Origin: Haemonchus contortus
Lineage: Eukaryota > Nematoda > Chromadorea > Rhabditida > Trichostrongylidae
Direction: 5' to 3'
Length of the DNA: 64,000 bases
NCBI GenBank assembly: GCA_000469685.2
Contig: LS997567.1
Location: 10,554,899-10,618,898, forward strand
In this document: piece by piece, positions 52,201 through 62,991 of the stretch
How positions within the stretch are numbered: position 1 is the stretch's first letter
Layout of the letters: the number at the start of each line of letters is the position of its first letter
Made by a program: the position numbers and the translations under genes
Notes under the pieces: generated by a model
Database searches by the model: none
Told to the model about the DNA's origin: nothing
Seen by the model: the letters and a program-made list of their open reading frames with translations, nothing else

Positions 52201-55200
52201 TTATTCATACCTAACGGAGCGGCCAGGGTTGTGAAACGGAGGCTTTTTTGGGATTTTTTGCCGCCTTTCGGAGGAGCATATATGGCGAACTGAAAGTTAT
52301 GATTAGTTCAACAGAAAAAAATAAGAGCGGTAACTCATACTTACCTCAGTTCGCAGCAGTTTTGTTGAGACCGGGTTTGAGACCGAGACCGTTTTGAAAT
52401 TTTTGCCGTCTTTCGGAGGAACATATGTGGCGGACTGAAAGTTATGGTTAGTTCAATAGAATAAATAGAGTTTGAGACCGAGACCGTTTTGAAATTTTTG
52501 CCGTCTTTCGGAGGAGCATATGTGGCGGACTGAAAGTTATGGTTAGTTCAATAGAAAAATGAGAGCGGTTATTCATACCTAACAGAGCGGCCAGGGTTGT
52601 GAAACGGAGGCTTTTTTGGGATTTTTCGCCGTCTTTCGGAGGAGCATGTGTGGCGGAATGGAAGTTATGATTAGTTCAACAAAAAAAATGAGAGCGGTTA
52701 TTCATACCTAACGGAGCGGCCAGGGTTGTGAAACGGAGGCTTTTTTGGGATTTTTCGCCGTCTTTCGGAGGAGCATGTGTGGCGGACTGGAAGTTATGGT
52801 TAGTTCAACAAAAAAATGAGAGCGGTAACTCATACTTACCCAGTTACCAGAGTTTGAGACCGAGCCTGTTTTGAGATTTTTGGCGTCTCTCGGAGGAGCG
52901 TGTGTGGCGGAATGGAAGTTATGATTAGTTCAACAGAAAAAAATGAGAGCGGTAACTCACTCTTACACCAGTTAGCAGAATTTGAGACCGAGCCTTTTTT
53001 GAGATTTTTTTGCGACTTTGGCAGCACGTTTTATGGCGGAATGAATTGAGATTTTTGACGGCTTTGGCATGACTGCTTATGGCGGACTGAAAGTTATTGT
53101 TATTTCAATCGAAAAAATGAGAGCGGTGATTCATACCTTTCATAATGGGCCAGAATTTTGGACGAAGGCTGTTTTGAGTCTGAGTTTTGCTCTCTTCGCA
53201 ATCTTGCCCTTTAACTGAGCCCTTCTAGGCGAGCCTGCCGCTGTTCCTGCCCTTCTTGCTCTCTTCGCGCTCTTGCGCTTCGACTAAGCCTTCCTAGGCA
53301 AGCCTGGCGCTGCTCCTCTCCTTCTTGCTGTCTCCGCGCTCTTGATCTTTCAGCAACCCTTCCTAAGCGTGATCGTCGTTCCTCTTCTCCTTCTTGTTCT
53401 CTCCTCGCTCTTGCTTTTTCAGCGACCTTTCCTAAGCGTGATCGCCCTTCCTCTTCTCCTTCCTGTTCTCTCCGCGCTCTTGCTCTTTCGGCAACCCTTC
53501 CTAAGTGTGATCGCCGTTCCTCTTCTCCTTTCTGCTCTCTCCGGATTCTTGCTGTCTCTGCAAGTCTTTCTAGGCGAAGTCTTGGGCTCTTCTCAAGCTA
53601 GCTCTTTCAGCAGCTCTTGTTCGTTTGCACTTCTATGCTCTTCGCTTTCCTAACTTCTTTGCGTTGAGGTAACATCTTCAGAATGGCTTCCTCTATTTCC
53701 GCTCATTGTTCCCTTCAAAGAGGATTCGGATTAGGGACAGAAACTAAACTGAAGCACGGTCGGCATAGAAACAGCATAACATTTAGGGTCAGGCGTCATG
53801 CCGAGAATGGTTGTATTTCCCACCACTTGACCTTTGGTTTGTTTTTTGACTTTCTCTCAACAGTATATTGGATCGCCCGGTTAACGCCGGGCTCCCCTCC
53901 TTCGTGTGGCCAACACACTATCTCGGAAAATGTTGAATTGGAGGAATTCTTTCCCCTTCTTTGAAGTTTATGTCCGCTTAAATTGGCAATTTTGCACAAA
54001 CCCTGCTATTGTGATCGGAGCCTGGTTCTGCTACCAACTATAAGTATTCACATCCTGCTGCCTGTACTTTACCAAATTTGAACCTTCTAGGTCCACGGGG
54101 ACAGGAGTTATGAATTTCTGTTCAAACTCCGCCCATTGTGGGCGGAGCCTGGTTCTGCTACTCACTATAAGTGTTCCCATCCTGCCGCCTGTACTTTACC
54201 AAATTTGGACTTTCTAGGGACATGAGTTATGATTTTCCACTCAAACGATGTCAACGTCGAGGCACGCTCCGCCCATTGTGGACGCGGCTCCACCAAGCTG
54301 ATGTGTGCTTTAGGCTTTTAGGGACATGGCTCATATCGTGACAGACATACATAATGACAGACGACAGGCGACAGACGACAGAACGAGAGACGAAGCGTTA
54401 TAGTAAGTAGGATAAGCTACGACGACGTTTTAGCTGTGGAAAGGCCATCATTATCTCCTATAATTTTTTCTGCATCACCTCCACCCACACGGATGAAGAC
54501 GTTGGTAAAGTGAATTGTCTACTATGCAGCAACTGTACTTTGTGAGAAGTTAGTCACTTGATCACGTATTAGTGTATGATACACGATATGAGTCACCTGA
54601 TACACGTTGAAAATCATGAATAATTCTTACTAAAGAAGAAAAAATTTCATTGAACCATAAATCTCACCATACAAAGGAAAAAGGAATCCTCAGCTCTCGA
54701 GTAGCGGCATCCAAAGTTAAGAAATAAACTTTAAATCATGAATCACAGCATGCAACAATAAAAGAGGACAAAAATGGAGCAAAGTTTAATTAGCGTGGCA
54801 GGCATGGAAAATCTATATCGAGTTGCAGGGTTATATTTCAAATGTTTTAAATTGAAATCACGTACCTGTCGGATAATCTGTAGCTCCTTCTGTATAGATG
54901 ATCAGTTCAGAGTAGTATGAGTCAAAACTGTGACACTGATCAGTACTAAAAAAGGCCAAAATAGAGCAAAAGTTTAATTAGAATGGCAGGTATGGAAAAT
55001 CTGTATAGAGCTGCAGGGTTATATTATCTACAGTAATAATGTTTCAAAACTGAGATTACGTGCCTAACAGATAATTCGTAGCTCTTTCTGTGAAGTTGAT
55101 CAGATAAGAGTAGTATGAGCCGAAACTGTAACATTGTTTTTGAGGGATAACTGTGGCGAAGTTGGACAGAAACGTTGTAGTTATTGACTACTTTAGGTTG

Positions 55201-58200
55201 AACATTTCTGATTAGCATTACGATCAAAAACTGTGGACCATCAAGGCTTTAACCTTGAAATAATCCTAGATTCGGGTGAAAGCACTGAACTTCAAAGGGA
55301 GAACAACGAAAATATCTACGAAAACAGGTCACATGGATGGGAGCGAAAGGGTAAAATTGAAGTCCCATCCTGAAGAAGATGGCTTGTACATGCTAAGGAT
55401 AATGCGTTCGAAAGACATTTCAGCTCTTAGGGTTTGCCTGGTGTCAGCTCCTTGAGAAAAAATTGGGTGAGAGCAATCCATTATGTCAGAACATATATGG
55501 AAGTAAGGGTTTATTCACAGCTGTCTGGGAAATCCATCATTGACACCTCAATAATGCTAAGGTAGAGTGCACTATTCTACAAAAGTCCGTTACTGCAGTA
55601 AAGTGAGAAAGATGTTGCAAAAGAATTCATCAGAACGATTTTAGCATATAACAGTGATAAACACTAATTAATGCTACTATGTCCTCGGGTGTTTTATGGA
55701 ACCCAGCAATCTGTTTGCTTCAATGAAATAGAAACAGAAAGACAGATTTAATTATTAGAAAGCAGTAAAAGAAACCATTTAGGCAGAAGATTGAGTGCTA
55801 TAACAAAAAGAAAGACTCAAGTAAATAGATGGCTACTGAGCAGCGGTTGTAATGCCTGATAATGTTTGGAGGTTGGCCCACATCCGAGGCTGGCCCTTAC
55901 CCATGGATGTATCCTTAGGCACAAAAGGTATTGTAACACGAAAGCGTCTGCAGCCATTAGGTCGGCCTATGTCCATGCATATATCCTCAAGTCAAGTCAT
56001 GTCGTCGCGCTGGAGAACTGTGGTGACTAATCCGGTTATTTGTTATCCATATTTTACTTCTTTTTAATCTGAACGAATGTTGAGTGCACGGCGAGTCCAT
56101 CTGCTGAATTGTTCCGCAGAGATCCCAGGTGAAAATGGGGTCCGTGGAGCATCCTCGCGCCCTCAAATTGTGATGGATGTCCTCAAAAAATCGACCGAAT
56201 GGGGGGTCTTTTTCATACCTAGGTTGACTTTTACATATAATTCAGATACTTTTTTTATTTTAAACGAGTGGTGAGTGCAGGGCGAGTTCATCCGTTAAAT
56301 TGTTCCGCAGAGATCCCAGGTGAAAATGGGGTCCGTGGAACATTCTCGCTCTTCAAAATGTGATGGATGTCCTCAAAAAATCGACCAAATGGGGTCTTTC
56401 TTCTACCTAGGTTGACTTTTATATATGATTCAGATACTTTTTTATTTTAAACGAATGTTGAGTGCACGGCGAGTCCATCCGCTGAATTGTTCCGCAGAGA
56501 TCTCAGGTGAAAATGGTGTCCGTGGGACGTTCTCGCTCCTCAAAATGTGATAGATATCCTTAAAAAATCAACCAAATGGGGTCTTTTTTCTACTTAGGTT
56601 TGTTCTTTCACACATTAACAGCTTTTTGCCTCGTCCCAGAAAGTTTCTTAATAGAATTATAAATTTTTTCTAAGCCCCACTTTGGTGTCAACCCCGCCCG
56701 TTTATGAGATTTGACCACACTTGTCCTTTTACACCTTAAACCCTTTTTGCCACATCCTAAAACGTTTCTGAACAACGTTATACATTTTTGGTCTAAGCTC
56801 CGCCCACTTTGATGGCAACCCTGCCCACTTCGAGGATTTGACCACATTGGTTCCATTACCTCCAACCACTCTTTTCCTGCATTGTTTCCGAGCAAAGTTG
56901 CATTCATTTTTGAAAAGTGGCTTTCGTCTCAACGCACGCCCCGCCCATCGTGGGCGCGGCTTCGCTAAGCTTACGCATGCCCAGCACACATGAGGCCCTG
57001 CTCACTTTTTTATTATTTTCCTGGCCGTTGCGCCTTGATTGCTTCGAGTTATGAATACATCTGAAAAGTACCGCCCATTTTGAGAAAGTTCCGCCCACAG
57101 CACGTGGGTCTCTTCCGTCAGGTTTGTTGACCCAATCCTCACCTTCGAACATTTTTTCCGGTGTCTGGACTTTTTCAAAGCAAAAATAACATGTTTGACT
57201 GTTGGCACCGCCCATTCCGGCATATGCCCCACTCCCCGTGGGCGGAGCTTCGCAGAGCTCGTATGTGCTCTATTATTTTGTCTTGGGCTCCACCCATCCC
57301 GAACTTGTCTCGACCTCTAAAGGTGTTTTTCAGGTAAAACCGGATTGTGTGACATACGAACAAACAAACATACATACATACATTCATACATACATACATA
57401 CATACATACATACATACATACATACATACATACATACCATACCATACCATACCATACCATACCATACCATACCATACCATACCATACCATACCATACCAT
57501 ACCATACCATACCATACCATACCATACCATACCATACCATACCATACCATACCATACCATACCATACCATACCATACCATACCATACCATACCATACCAT
57601 ACCATACCATACCATACCATACCATACCATACCATACCATACCATACCATACCATACCATACCATACCATACCATACCATACCATACCATACCATACCAT
57701 ACCATACCATACCATACCATACCATACCATACCATACCATACCATACCATACCATACCATACCATACCATACCATACCATACCATACCATACCATACCAT
57801 ACCATACCATACCATACCATACCATACCATACCATACCATACCATACCATACCATACCATACCATACCATACCATACCATACCATACCATACCATACCAT
57901 ACCATACCATACCATACCATACCATACCATACCATACCATACCATACCATACCATACCATACCATACCATACCATACCATACCATAACCATACCATACCA
58001 TACCATACCATTCATACCATACCATACCATACCATTACCATACCATACCATACCATACCATACCATACCATACCATACCATACCATACCATTACCATACC
58101 ATACCATTACCATACCATACCATACCATACCATACCATTACCATATACCATACCATACCATACCATACCATACCATACCATACCATACCATACCATACCA

Positions 58201-61200
58201 TACCATACATTACCATACCATACCATACCATACCATACCATACCATACCATACTCATACCATACCATACCATACCATACCATACCATACATACATACATA
58301 CATACATACATACATACATACATACATACAGACATACATACAGACATACAGACATACATACATACATACATACAGACATACATACAGACATACATACATA
58401 CATACATACATACAGACATACAGACATACAGACATACATACAGACATACAGACATACATACATACATACAGACATACAGACATACATACATACAGACATA
58501 CAGACATACAGACATACATACATACATACATACATACATACATACATACATACATACATACATACAGACATACATACAAGCAGACATCACCAAACTTGTG
58601 GATTGTATATAGTAGGGATACACTTCAAAACATTTTTGTGCTTCATATTTTCTACTTTCCATTCGATGAACTCGAGAAGACTGACAGTCCAGGAAGAATT
58701 TTTTCGCTATCACTGAGCGAATAAAGGTGCCGATCTATCCCGAATAGTCTGTTGTTAGAAATTTAGTGTTACTCACTCTACTTTCGGAAGAGGGCGTTTG
58801 GTTGACTCGTTCCACCAGAGCCCTTTTTCTAGGAATACTATCCTAACTTTGGAAGCGTTAACCCGCATTTTCGAAATATACTTCCGTTGAGCAGTAGGTA
58901 ATCAATTTATCTACACATATGATCATACAACCAGTTATATCGCGCTAGGTGTATGTGGGTGTGTGTCTGTGTGTGTTTGGGTGTGGATGTGTGTCTGGAA
59001 ATTCGGGCGCCAAGATGGAAACACTCATGAGGGCTGAAAGGACTAGACTCTGCCCACTGGATGCAAGGCGCGACGAAATAAATCTCCTGTTCCAGTGGAC
59101 CTGGAGCATTGAAATTTGAAAAGAGTACAGTCGACAGCCTTGCATACCGATGATTAGCGACAGGCTTCATCTTCGGCCCCGGCCAGGCGATCCGTATGGT
59201 ACAATAGATGTCAGGCAACCCTCTTTTGAGATGAAAGTAGAGATGTGGTGGGAAACAATGCCATGGATAGGTCAAAACCCTGAATCTACCCGTGACCTGC
59301 TTTGAAGATGGCCTCTATGAAGCCTTCATTGCGGGTTTCCTATGTCGGACTGCGGACATCGTTTCATGGGATTCCTATATTGATATTGGAAGAGCTTTTC
59401 CTTTCAACTCCTCAACTAATCTCCATAAACCGACAGTTGATCCATTTTGCAACCTGTAGTTACAACCCCATGATACAAATACATCAGAATCTGTCGAAAT
59501 TGGACTATTTCGAAAGTTTGCGGGCTCTCTCACTTTCTCTCATCCTCATCATCTTAATGATACTCCTTCATGATGCAACAAAACTTGTTTTTGAGTGCGC
59601 CTTGTTATGACTTCTTCTATGTAGAAGGTAATGGACTCTCTAACCTGAGACATCGAGTTTATGCTAATGGGTGAATTCACAATTTTCAGGGTACCTTTAA
59701 TTCTGAAACCTCTACATCCCCAAAAATGTACAAGGTTCCAAGGCGCGATCCACCGTCGATGCTATCACCGGGTCACCAGAGAGGATCATTGTGATCGTCA
59801 TTCAGTCGGGGGCCGTCTTCCTCGCAGTCGCTAACAAGGTTGTCGTACATAGCGTTGAATGGAGTGACAAAAAGCTATTTAATGATGTCCATTCCTTGCT
59901 ATTTGGTGCTCACATTTTCTCGCAGGAACCAAAGTATTCTAACGAATACGATAACACTGTCTTCGAGCAGAACTTTTCGCTGGTTATGTTGAACAGCGTT
60001 TTTTACTGAGTGATGTATTATATTTCTCTCAAAAGCTTCCGACAACCATTTCGAGCAAAAGTTTTGCAACTTCTCTTACAAGGAAGGTCTTTCAGGGCGT
60101 GGGACGCTTTTTGAAAATGGTTTTTTGCATGGTATAGGGGCATGAGCACTGAGTATAAAACTATGGTTCATTTCCGCTAAATGGCCTTCTGAATGCCAAA
60201 AAACGACTGAAAACGATTTTGTCAGAAATCGCCGTTTTAGCCCACTCAGCGCCGTTTGTTTCATTCATGGCGTCGACTGCCCGTACAGTAGAAGGCGCCA
60301 GTTGACTGCGCATCGAAAATAACGTGAAAACTAGCCAAAAAGGGGGCCACATGTTGAAAAGTGCGGGGAAGTTTCATATAGGCTCTCCACGGTTGAGCTG
60401 CCGGCAGTGTCGGATGGTGTGGTGGATAGCGATGTGGACTTCGAGGAAGGACGACTAGGATGGGTTGATGGTTCGGAAACTCCAGGCATTTCCGCTTTTG
60501 CATTTTATGCTGCCACCTACAGATTGGCTCCATAGTGCACCAGAACCAAAAACCAAACCTATCTGTTGAACTCCAGTAGCTGCGGTTTCCCGAGTCTCTT
60601 AAAGCTCGGTTCTGATATCAGTGTTATCGTATCGAGTAGAAGGTTCAAAACACCTCTATTTTTTTCAACTTCCTGGTGTTGTTGGGCGTCCTTGCGTAGA
60701 ACGTCCTCAATGCTTTTGATCTGGCAGCTCCTTACACCGCTACGTCTGTTCTGTTGGCAATTGTTCCTGTTTTCCAGATGTTGAATTGCAAAACGCATTG
60801 AATCCTTCCTCATTTATTGGTTTTTGCTCCTGCTTAGAATTTCTTCTTCTCCTCCTGCTGACGTAATTGATCAAAATGTTAAGGTTTGCTGTATTTTCCA
60901 ACATTCTTGCAGCTCTTTGTACGACCGAATGAGTTGACACTCGGCTGTATGGTCCTCGACTGTAATATCGTCTCCTGGGCCTACTCCCTCAACTATCGTA
61001 ATAATTAGTCAGCGGATTCTCTCCGGTGGTCGTACCTGATTTTGAAGCATTCGAGCCGTCGACTGAATAAGCTTTTCGCAGGATCACATAGACGATCCAT
61101 CGTGCCAACGACTTCATTCCATGACAGAGCTGACGGTGACATCCGCGCAATTGAACCGCAAAATAGCTGGTGACAGTCTTAATCCGAGCAACTGACCAGT

Positions 61201-62991
61201 GAGCGTGTCCTCTCCTGCTCACTCAGTTCCAGTCGTTGTCGAAGACGTTCTTGATGCGTTTGTAACAGATATCAAATGTCCCTCCGTTTCCCTGATCAAA
61301 ATTTTCTTTGTAGATGAGTCGGCACACGGGTCGAAGACACATACTTTGCAGCTGCTGGATTCCTCCGCACCTTCATAATTTCCAAGGCAGGGATGCAGGA
61401 GTTTGAGGTTTCGTTCTGGTGCTTCTGCATGAGCATCACCATCTTCTGCTGGCGTTCTATCAGGCCTTGCATCAGGGAGAGAAACTAGGCACGTTAACCA
61501 CGAGTCCTTACCTGATCGCCAGATGTTGCGTCGAGGCCCAAAGAGGTCATGGTCTAGCCGCAAAGCGTGACAAGTAACAATAACAGTATTAGCGAACCAT
61601 GACTTCAACATCGCTAAACAGAATGCTTCAGTGGGCGCCGTCATAGAATCGTCTTGACGGATCTGACTGCGTTTCTCCCTATTTTCTCTTGAGTATTTGA
61701 AGGAAATTGCTTCTCTATGTTGGCATTTCTTCCTCTTTGTCTGGTCCTTCAAACTCATCGATCTCATAGAATCCGACATATTCTTTGGTTTTCCGCATCA
61801 ACGGCCACGACGTGAAGCACAGATGACGGCCCATATTTTCAATATTAGCCATAGATGTTGCAGAAGTAGGTCTTGCACGTTCTCTGTAGTGAGCGAAAAT
61901 TGCTTGCTCCGCGGGTCTATCGAGGATCGTTGCAAAAATACTTTTTGAAGTACTCAAACAAATGAGATGTCGGCCGTCGCAATCCTTTTCTGGACAAATT
62001 GACGATAGAACTTCAGTAAAATGATCATGGCATCATCGTCCACAGAAAGATTCCTCGAGGTAGTTGAAAAAGAGATTCACAATGAATCAGAAGGGATTGA
62101 ATCTGCTTAGCGAGTCAATTTGTCTATGTACGAGCCCCAAAAGATCGGAGGCAAGGACCTAAAGATCCATACTTAAATTCCGCACCATCTTTTGTTGAAG
62201 GAATATTCACTAGGAGCACGTATAAAGTGAAGTGATACACTGTGGACTCATTTGTGAAGTGGTCATTTTTTGTGAGGTGTTAGGCTGATTTCGGCGTTGC
62301 CATCCCGCTAAAATCATTCCTGTACCAGGCCTTCGTGGGTGGGTGCCTTAGTTAATGCGCAAAGAACGAAAGGGCACTAATGGATATATGCAAAATTTGA
62401 TTACTATCTGGTTCAACTTTTGGTTCTAGGCGAATGCGTATTCCGAGTAACCGATCTCACTACGCTGTACTTGAAGTTGTGTCCGTCTTACAGAGGTGTA
62501 GAACCTCCAAAGGTTAATGGCGTTTGAATTTGATTACCTTTGTGGTTAAGCGATTAATATGTGTTCTAGGTAAGTCTGTATATGGTTCCCATGTTTATCA
62601 GAGCATCACAGTTGAGCCCTGCTGTAATTGATAAGATGGATGTTCTTTCGCAAAAGGTGACTTACTAGTTGTTTTGACTTTTTGCAAGGTTTCCTTTTTT
62701 TCTATTGCCTTCTCGGTTTTTCTCTATTTTCCAACAGATTATACCCAAGATTGATGGGATCCGGTGCGTGAAGGAAATAGCCACCGAAGTCGAAATCGAC
62801 GCAGATTTGGTGATGCGTTGTGTCAGGTAAGGTACCTTTTCACCAAAGCAGGTGTCCCCTCTACTGCTTATTTTTTTAGGAATTTGCATTTTTACGAGTG
62901 TGTCAGTTTGGTACCACTGTTTTTGTACTCAAATACATATGTCGCAACGGAGAAGCTCCATGATTTCTACAGCAGCTCGTCGGAAATAGAG
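45117..62991 (+). CDS. NPRL2: GATOR1 complex subunit NPRL2, exons 1-8 (3' end outside window)
   Basis: NPRL2 pairs with NPRL3 and DEPDC5 in GATOR1, the GAP for RagA/B that restrains TORC1 when amino acids are scarce, at the lysosome surface. Exons: 45117-45248 (ATG), 45357-45498, 45954-46087, 46180-46264, 62430-62512, 62570-62656, 62738-62826, 62880-62991. Phases agree and no stop interrupts 288 codons; the human protein has about 380. Conserved blocks: [92 protein letters not shown] and [17 protein letters not shown]. The first half is the longin-like N-terminal domain, and the IDG block starts the helical middle part. The fourth intron is 16,165 bp, while the others are 53-455 bp. The C-terminal exons were not found before 64000. 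Confidence 0.92.
46265..46840. other. Start of NPRL2 intron 4, nothing recognised
   Basis: No gene or repeat family was recognised. Confidence 0.4.
46841..47132 (+). repeat. tRNA-derived SINE, family A
   Basis: The head GGTGGTGTAGTGGCAAGTAG (A-box-like) is followed by a degraded B box (CGTTAGAGTCCC). The body is CAACCAAGCCTTCCATTACT, TGCCAGACTCGTCCGGGAGG and CGCCACTACGATTCTGAATA, and the tail GATTTTATCCTT. Near-flanking ATGAAAA repeats may be a short target duplication. It is the best full-length + copy; compare 7909-8211. Confidence 0.8.
47133..48049. other. NPRL2 intron, little recognised
   Basis: Only a short family E piece (about 47440-47470, GATCAGTGTTCAAAACCACC) was recognised. Confidence 0.4.
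48050..48430 (+). repeat. SINE-like repeat, family C with tRNA-like head
   Basis: The head GGGTGGCCGAACTGGTAGGG (leucine/serine-tRNA-like A-box region) and AAAGGTTCGAGGC (B-box-like) precede the same body as 3489-3760, including CACGCTATTGCGTGCG and AGTTTGAGCTGTG. It ends near ACAAACAGACACACCAAACT, a tail resembling that after the big microsatellite at 58585. Confidence 0.6.
48431..48949. other. NPRL2 intron, nothing recognised
   Basis: No recognised gene or repeat. Confidence 0.35.
48950..53150 (-). repeat. ~127-bp satellite with phased splice-like sites (about 30 units)
   Basis: The marker GTTATGRTTAGTTCAA recurs about every 125-130 bp from 50.13 to 53.09 kb; donor-like sites at similar spacing extend the array, more diverged, left to about 49.05 kb. 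On the minus strand nearly every unit carries GTAAGTATGAG or GTATGAATMACC. Many carry AACTTTCAG about 55 nt later (e.g. 52344 to 52290), then a ~70-nt block TCCGCCACATATGCTCCTCC... Some units have the acceptor changed to TTCCAT. The array lies in NPRL2 intron 4, antisense to the gene. It is either a satellite or a chain of small exons; no continuous reading frame was confirmed. Confidence 0.8.
53221..53590 (-). pseudogene. Arg/Glu-rich 22-residue coding repeat
   Basis: Read on the minus strand, five tandem 66-bp units encode a charged helical repeat of about 22 residues, e.g. [20 protein letters not shown] and [20 protein letters not shown]. It starts near [20 protein letters not shown] and ends with LEGLS then a stop at about 53214. 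Just upstream the frame shifts ([12 protein letters not shown]). Such repeats occur in long coiled coils and near the N-terminus of some invertebrate Helitron proteins; the origin here is undecided. It sits immediately 5' (minus sense) of the satellite array. Confidence 0.55.
53591..54009. other. NPRL2 intron, nothing recognised
   Basis: No domain-bearing frame was recognised on either strand. Confidence 0.35.
54010..54415. repeat. Dispersed repeat with CCGCCCA boxes
   Basis: Two direct copies of a ~115-bp unit (GGAGCCTGGTTCTGCTAC, CTGTACTTTACCAAATTTG). They are followed by CGTGACAGACATACATAATG, degenerate CAGACGA repeats and AGCGTTATAGTAAGTAGGAT. The tail matches those at about 890-945 and 57345-58612. 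Confidence 0.65.
54760..55135. repeat. ~190-bp direct repeat, two copies
   Basis: AGCAAAGTTTAATTAGCGTG at about 54779 and AGCAAAAGTTTAATTAGAAT at about 54966 begin similar segments with GGCAGGYATGGAAAATCT and CAGAGTAGTATGAG. No coding content was recognised. Confidence 0.65.
55136..56050. other. NPRL2 intron, nothing recognised
   Basis: No recognised gene or repeat. Confidence 0.35.
56070..56600. repeat. ~187-bp tandem repeat, three copies
   Basis: Units start near 56072, 56262 and 56449 with AACGARTGKTGAGTGCACGG. Each contains TTGTTCCGCAGAGATCYCAG and GGTTGACTTTTAYATATRAT-type sequence. The units are highly similar, suggesting recent amplification. Confidence 0.8.
56601..57360. repeat. Dispersed repeat, same family as 3950-5330
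   Basis: Contains 2-3 of the ~120-bp tandem units, then the CGCACGCCCCGCCCATCGTG block. It closes with GGATTGTGTGACATACGAAC, where the tail microsatellite begins. Confidence 0.75.
57361..58590. repeat. Compound microsatellite CATA / ACCAT / CATA-CAGA
   Basis: (CATA)n to 57435, then exactly 110 uninterrupted ACCAT units (57436-57985), then imperfect ACCAT to about 58289, then mixed CATA/CAGA to about 58577. The ACCAT unit has no stop in any frame on either strand, so long open frames (YHTIP and GMVWY repeats) span it. They are artefacts of composition and not proposed as genes. Confidence 0.97.
58591..61218. other. NPRL2 intron, unassigned
   Basis: Several 60-120-codon frames on both strands without recognised domains. 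A GT/CA-rich stretch lies at 58946-58994. Nothing can be named. Confidence 0.35.
61219..61779 (-). CDS. Possible nested antisense gene, unknown
   Basis: A 186-codon frame on the minus strand within NPRL2 intron 4, the longest non-repetitive frame in that intron. It is rich in charged residues near the start ([20 protein letters not shown]). The later part, [20 protein letters not shown], is followed by a Ser/Thr-rich end (TSSTTTGTE). It holds an internal CAG|GTAAGGAC donor-like site (about 61512), so a spliced form is possible. I do not recognise a family. Another minus frame overlaps its 5' end (61715-61957). Whether it is coding is uncertain. Confidence 0.25.
   Translation of the reverse strand: MSDSMRSMSLKDQTKRKKCQHREAISFKYSRENREKRSQIRQDDSMTAPTEAFCLAMLKSWFANTVIVTCHALRLDHDLFGPRRNIWRSGKDSWLTCLVSLPDARPDRTPAEDGDAHAEAPERNLKLLHPCLGNYEGAEESSSCKVCVFDPCADSSTKKILIRETEGHLISVTNASRTSSTTTGTE
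61780..62429. other. End of NPRL2 intron 4, nothing recognised
   Basis: No recognised feature until the TTCTAG acceptor at 62429. Confidence 0.4.
62430..62991 (+). CDS. NPRL2: NPRL2 exons 5-8
   Basis: Introns are short again here (57, 81 and 53 nt). Exon 5 ([20 protein letters not shown]) completes the split glycine codon left by exon 4 at 46264, which ties the two halves together across 16 kb. Exon 6 reads [20 protein letters not shown]. Exon 7 is the diagnostic [20 protein letters not shown]. Exon 8 reads [20 protein letters not shown] and ends GAG|GTAGTACG. The next exon should resemble the family's SYVT..G.. block but was not found up to 64000. Confidence 0.9.

Noticed and set aside
50274..53027. 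Minus-strand frames in the satellite as a normal coding gene
   Set aside because: The frames are short, exon-block lengths vary (72, 73, 76 nt), and no continuous product could be built. Kept only as a splice-site observation.
57175..58724. Very long open frames of repeated YHTIP or GMVWY in several frames
   Set aside because: They come from the ACCAT pentanucleotide, which has no stop codon in any frame. They are repeat artefacts, not proteins.
58907..59275. 122-codon minus-strand frame
   Set aside because: Its end runs into a GT/CA-rich simple sequence and no family was recognised.
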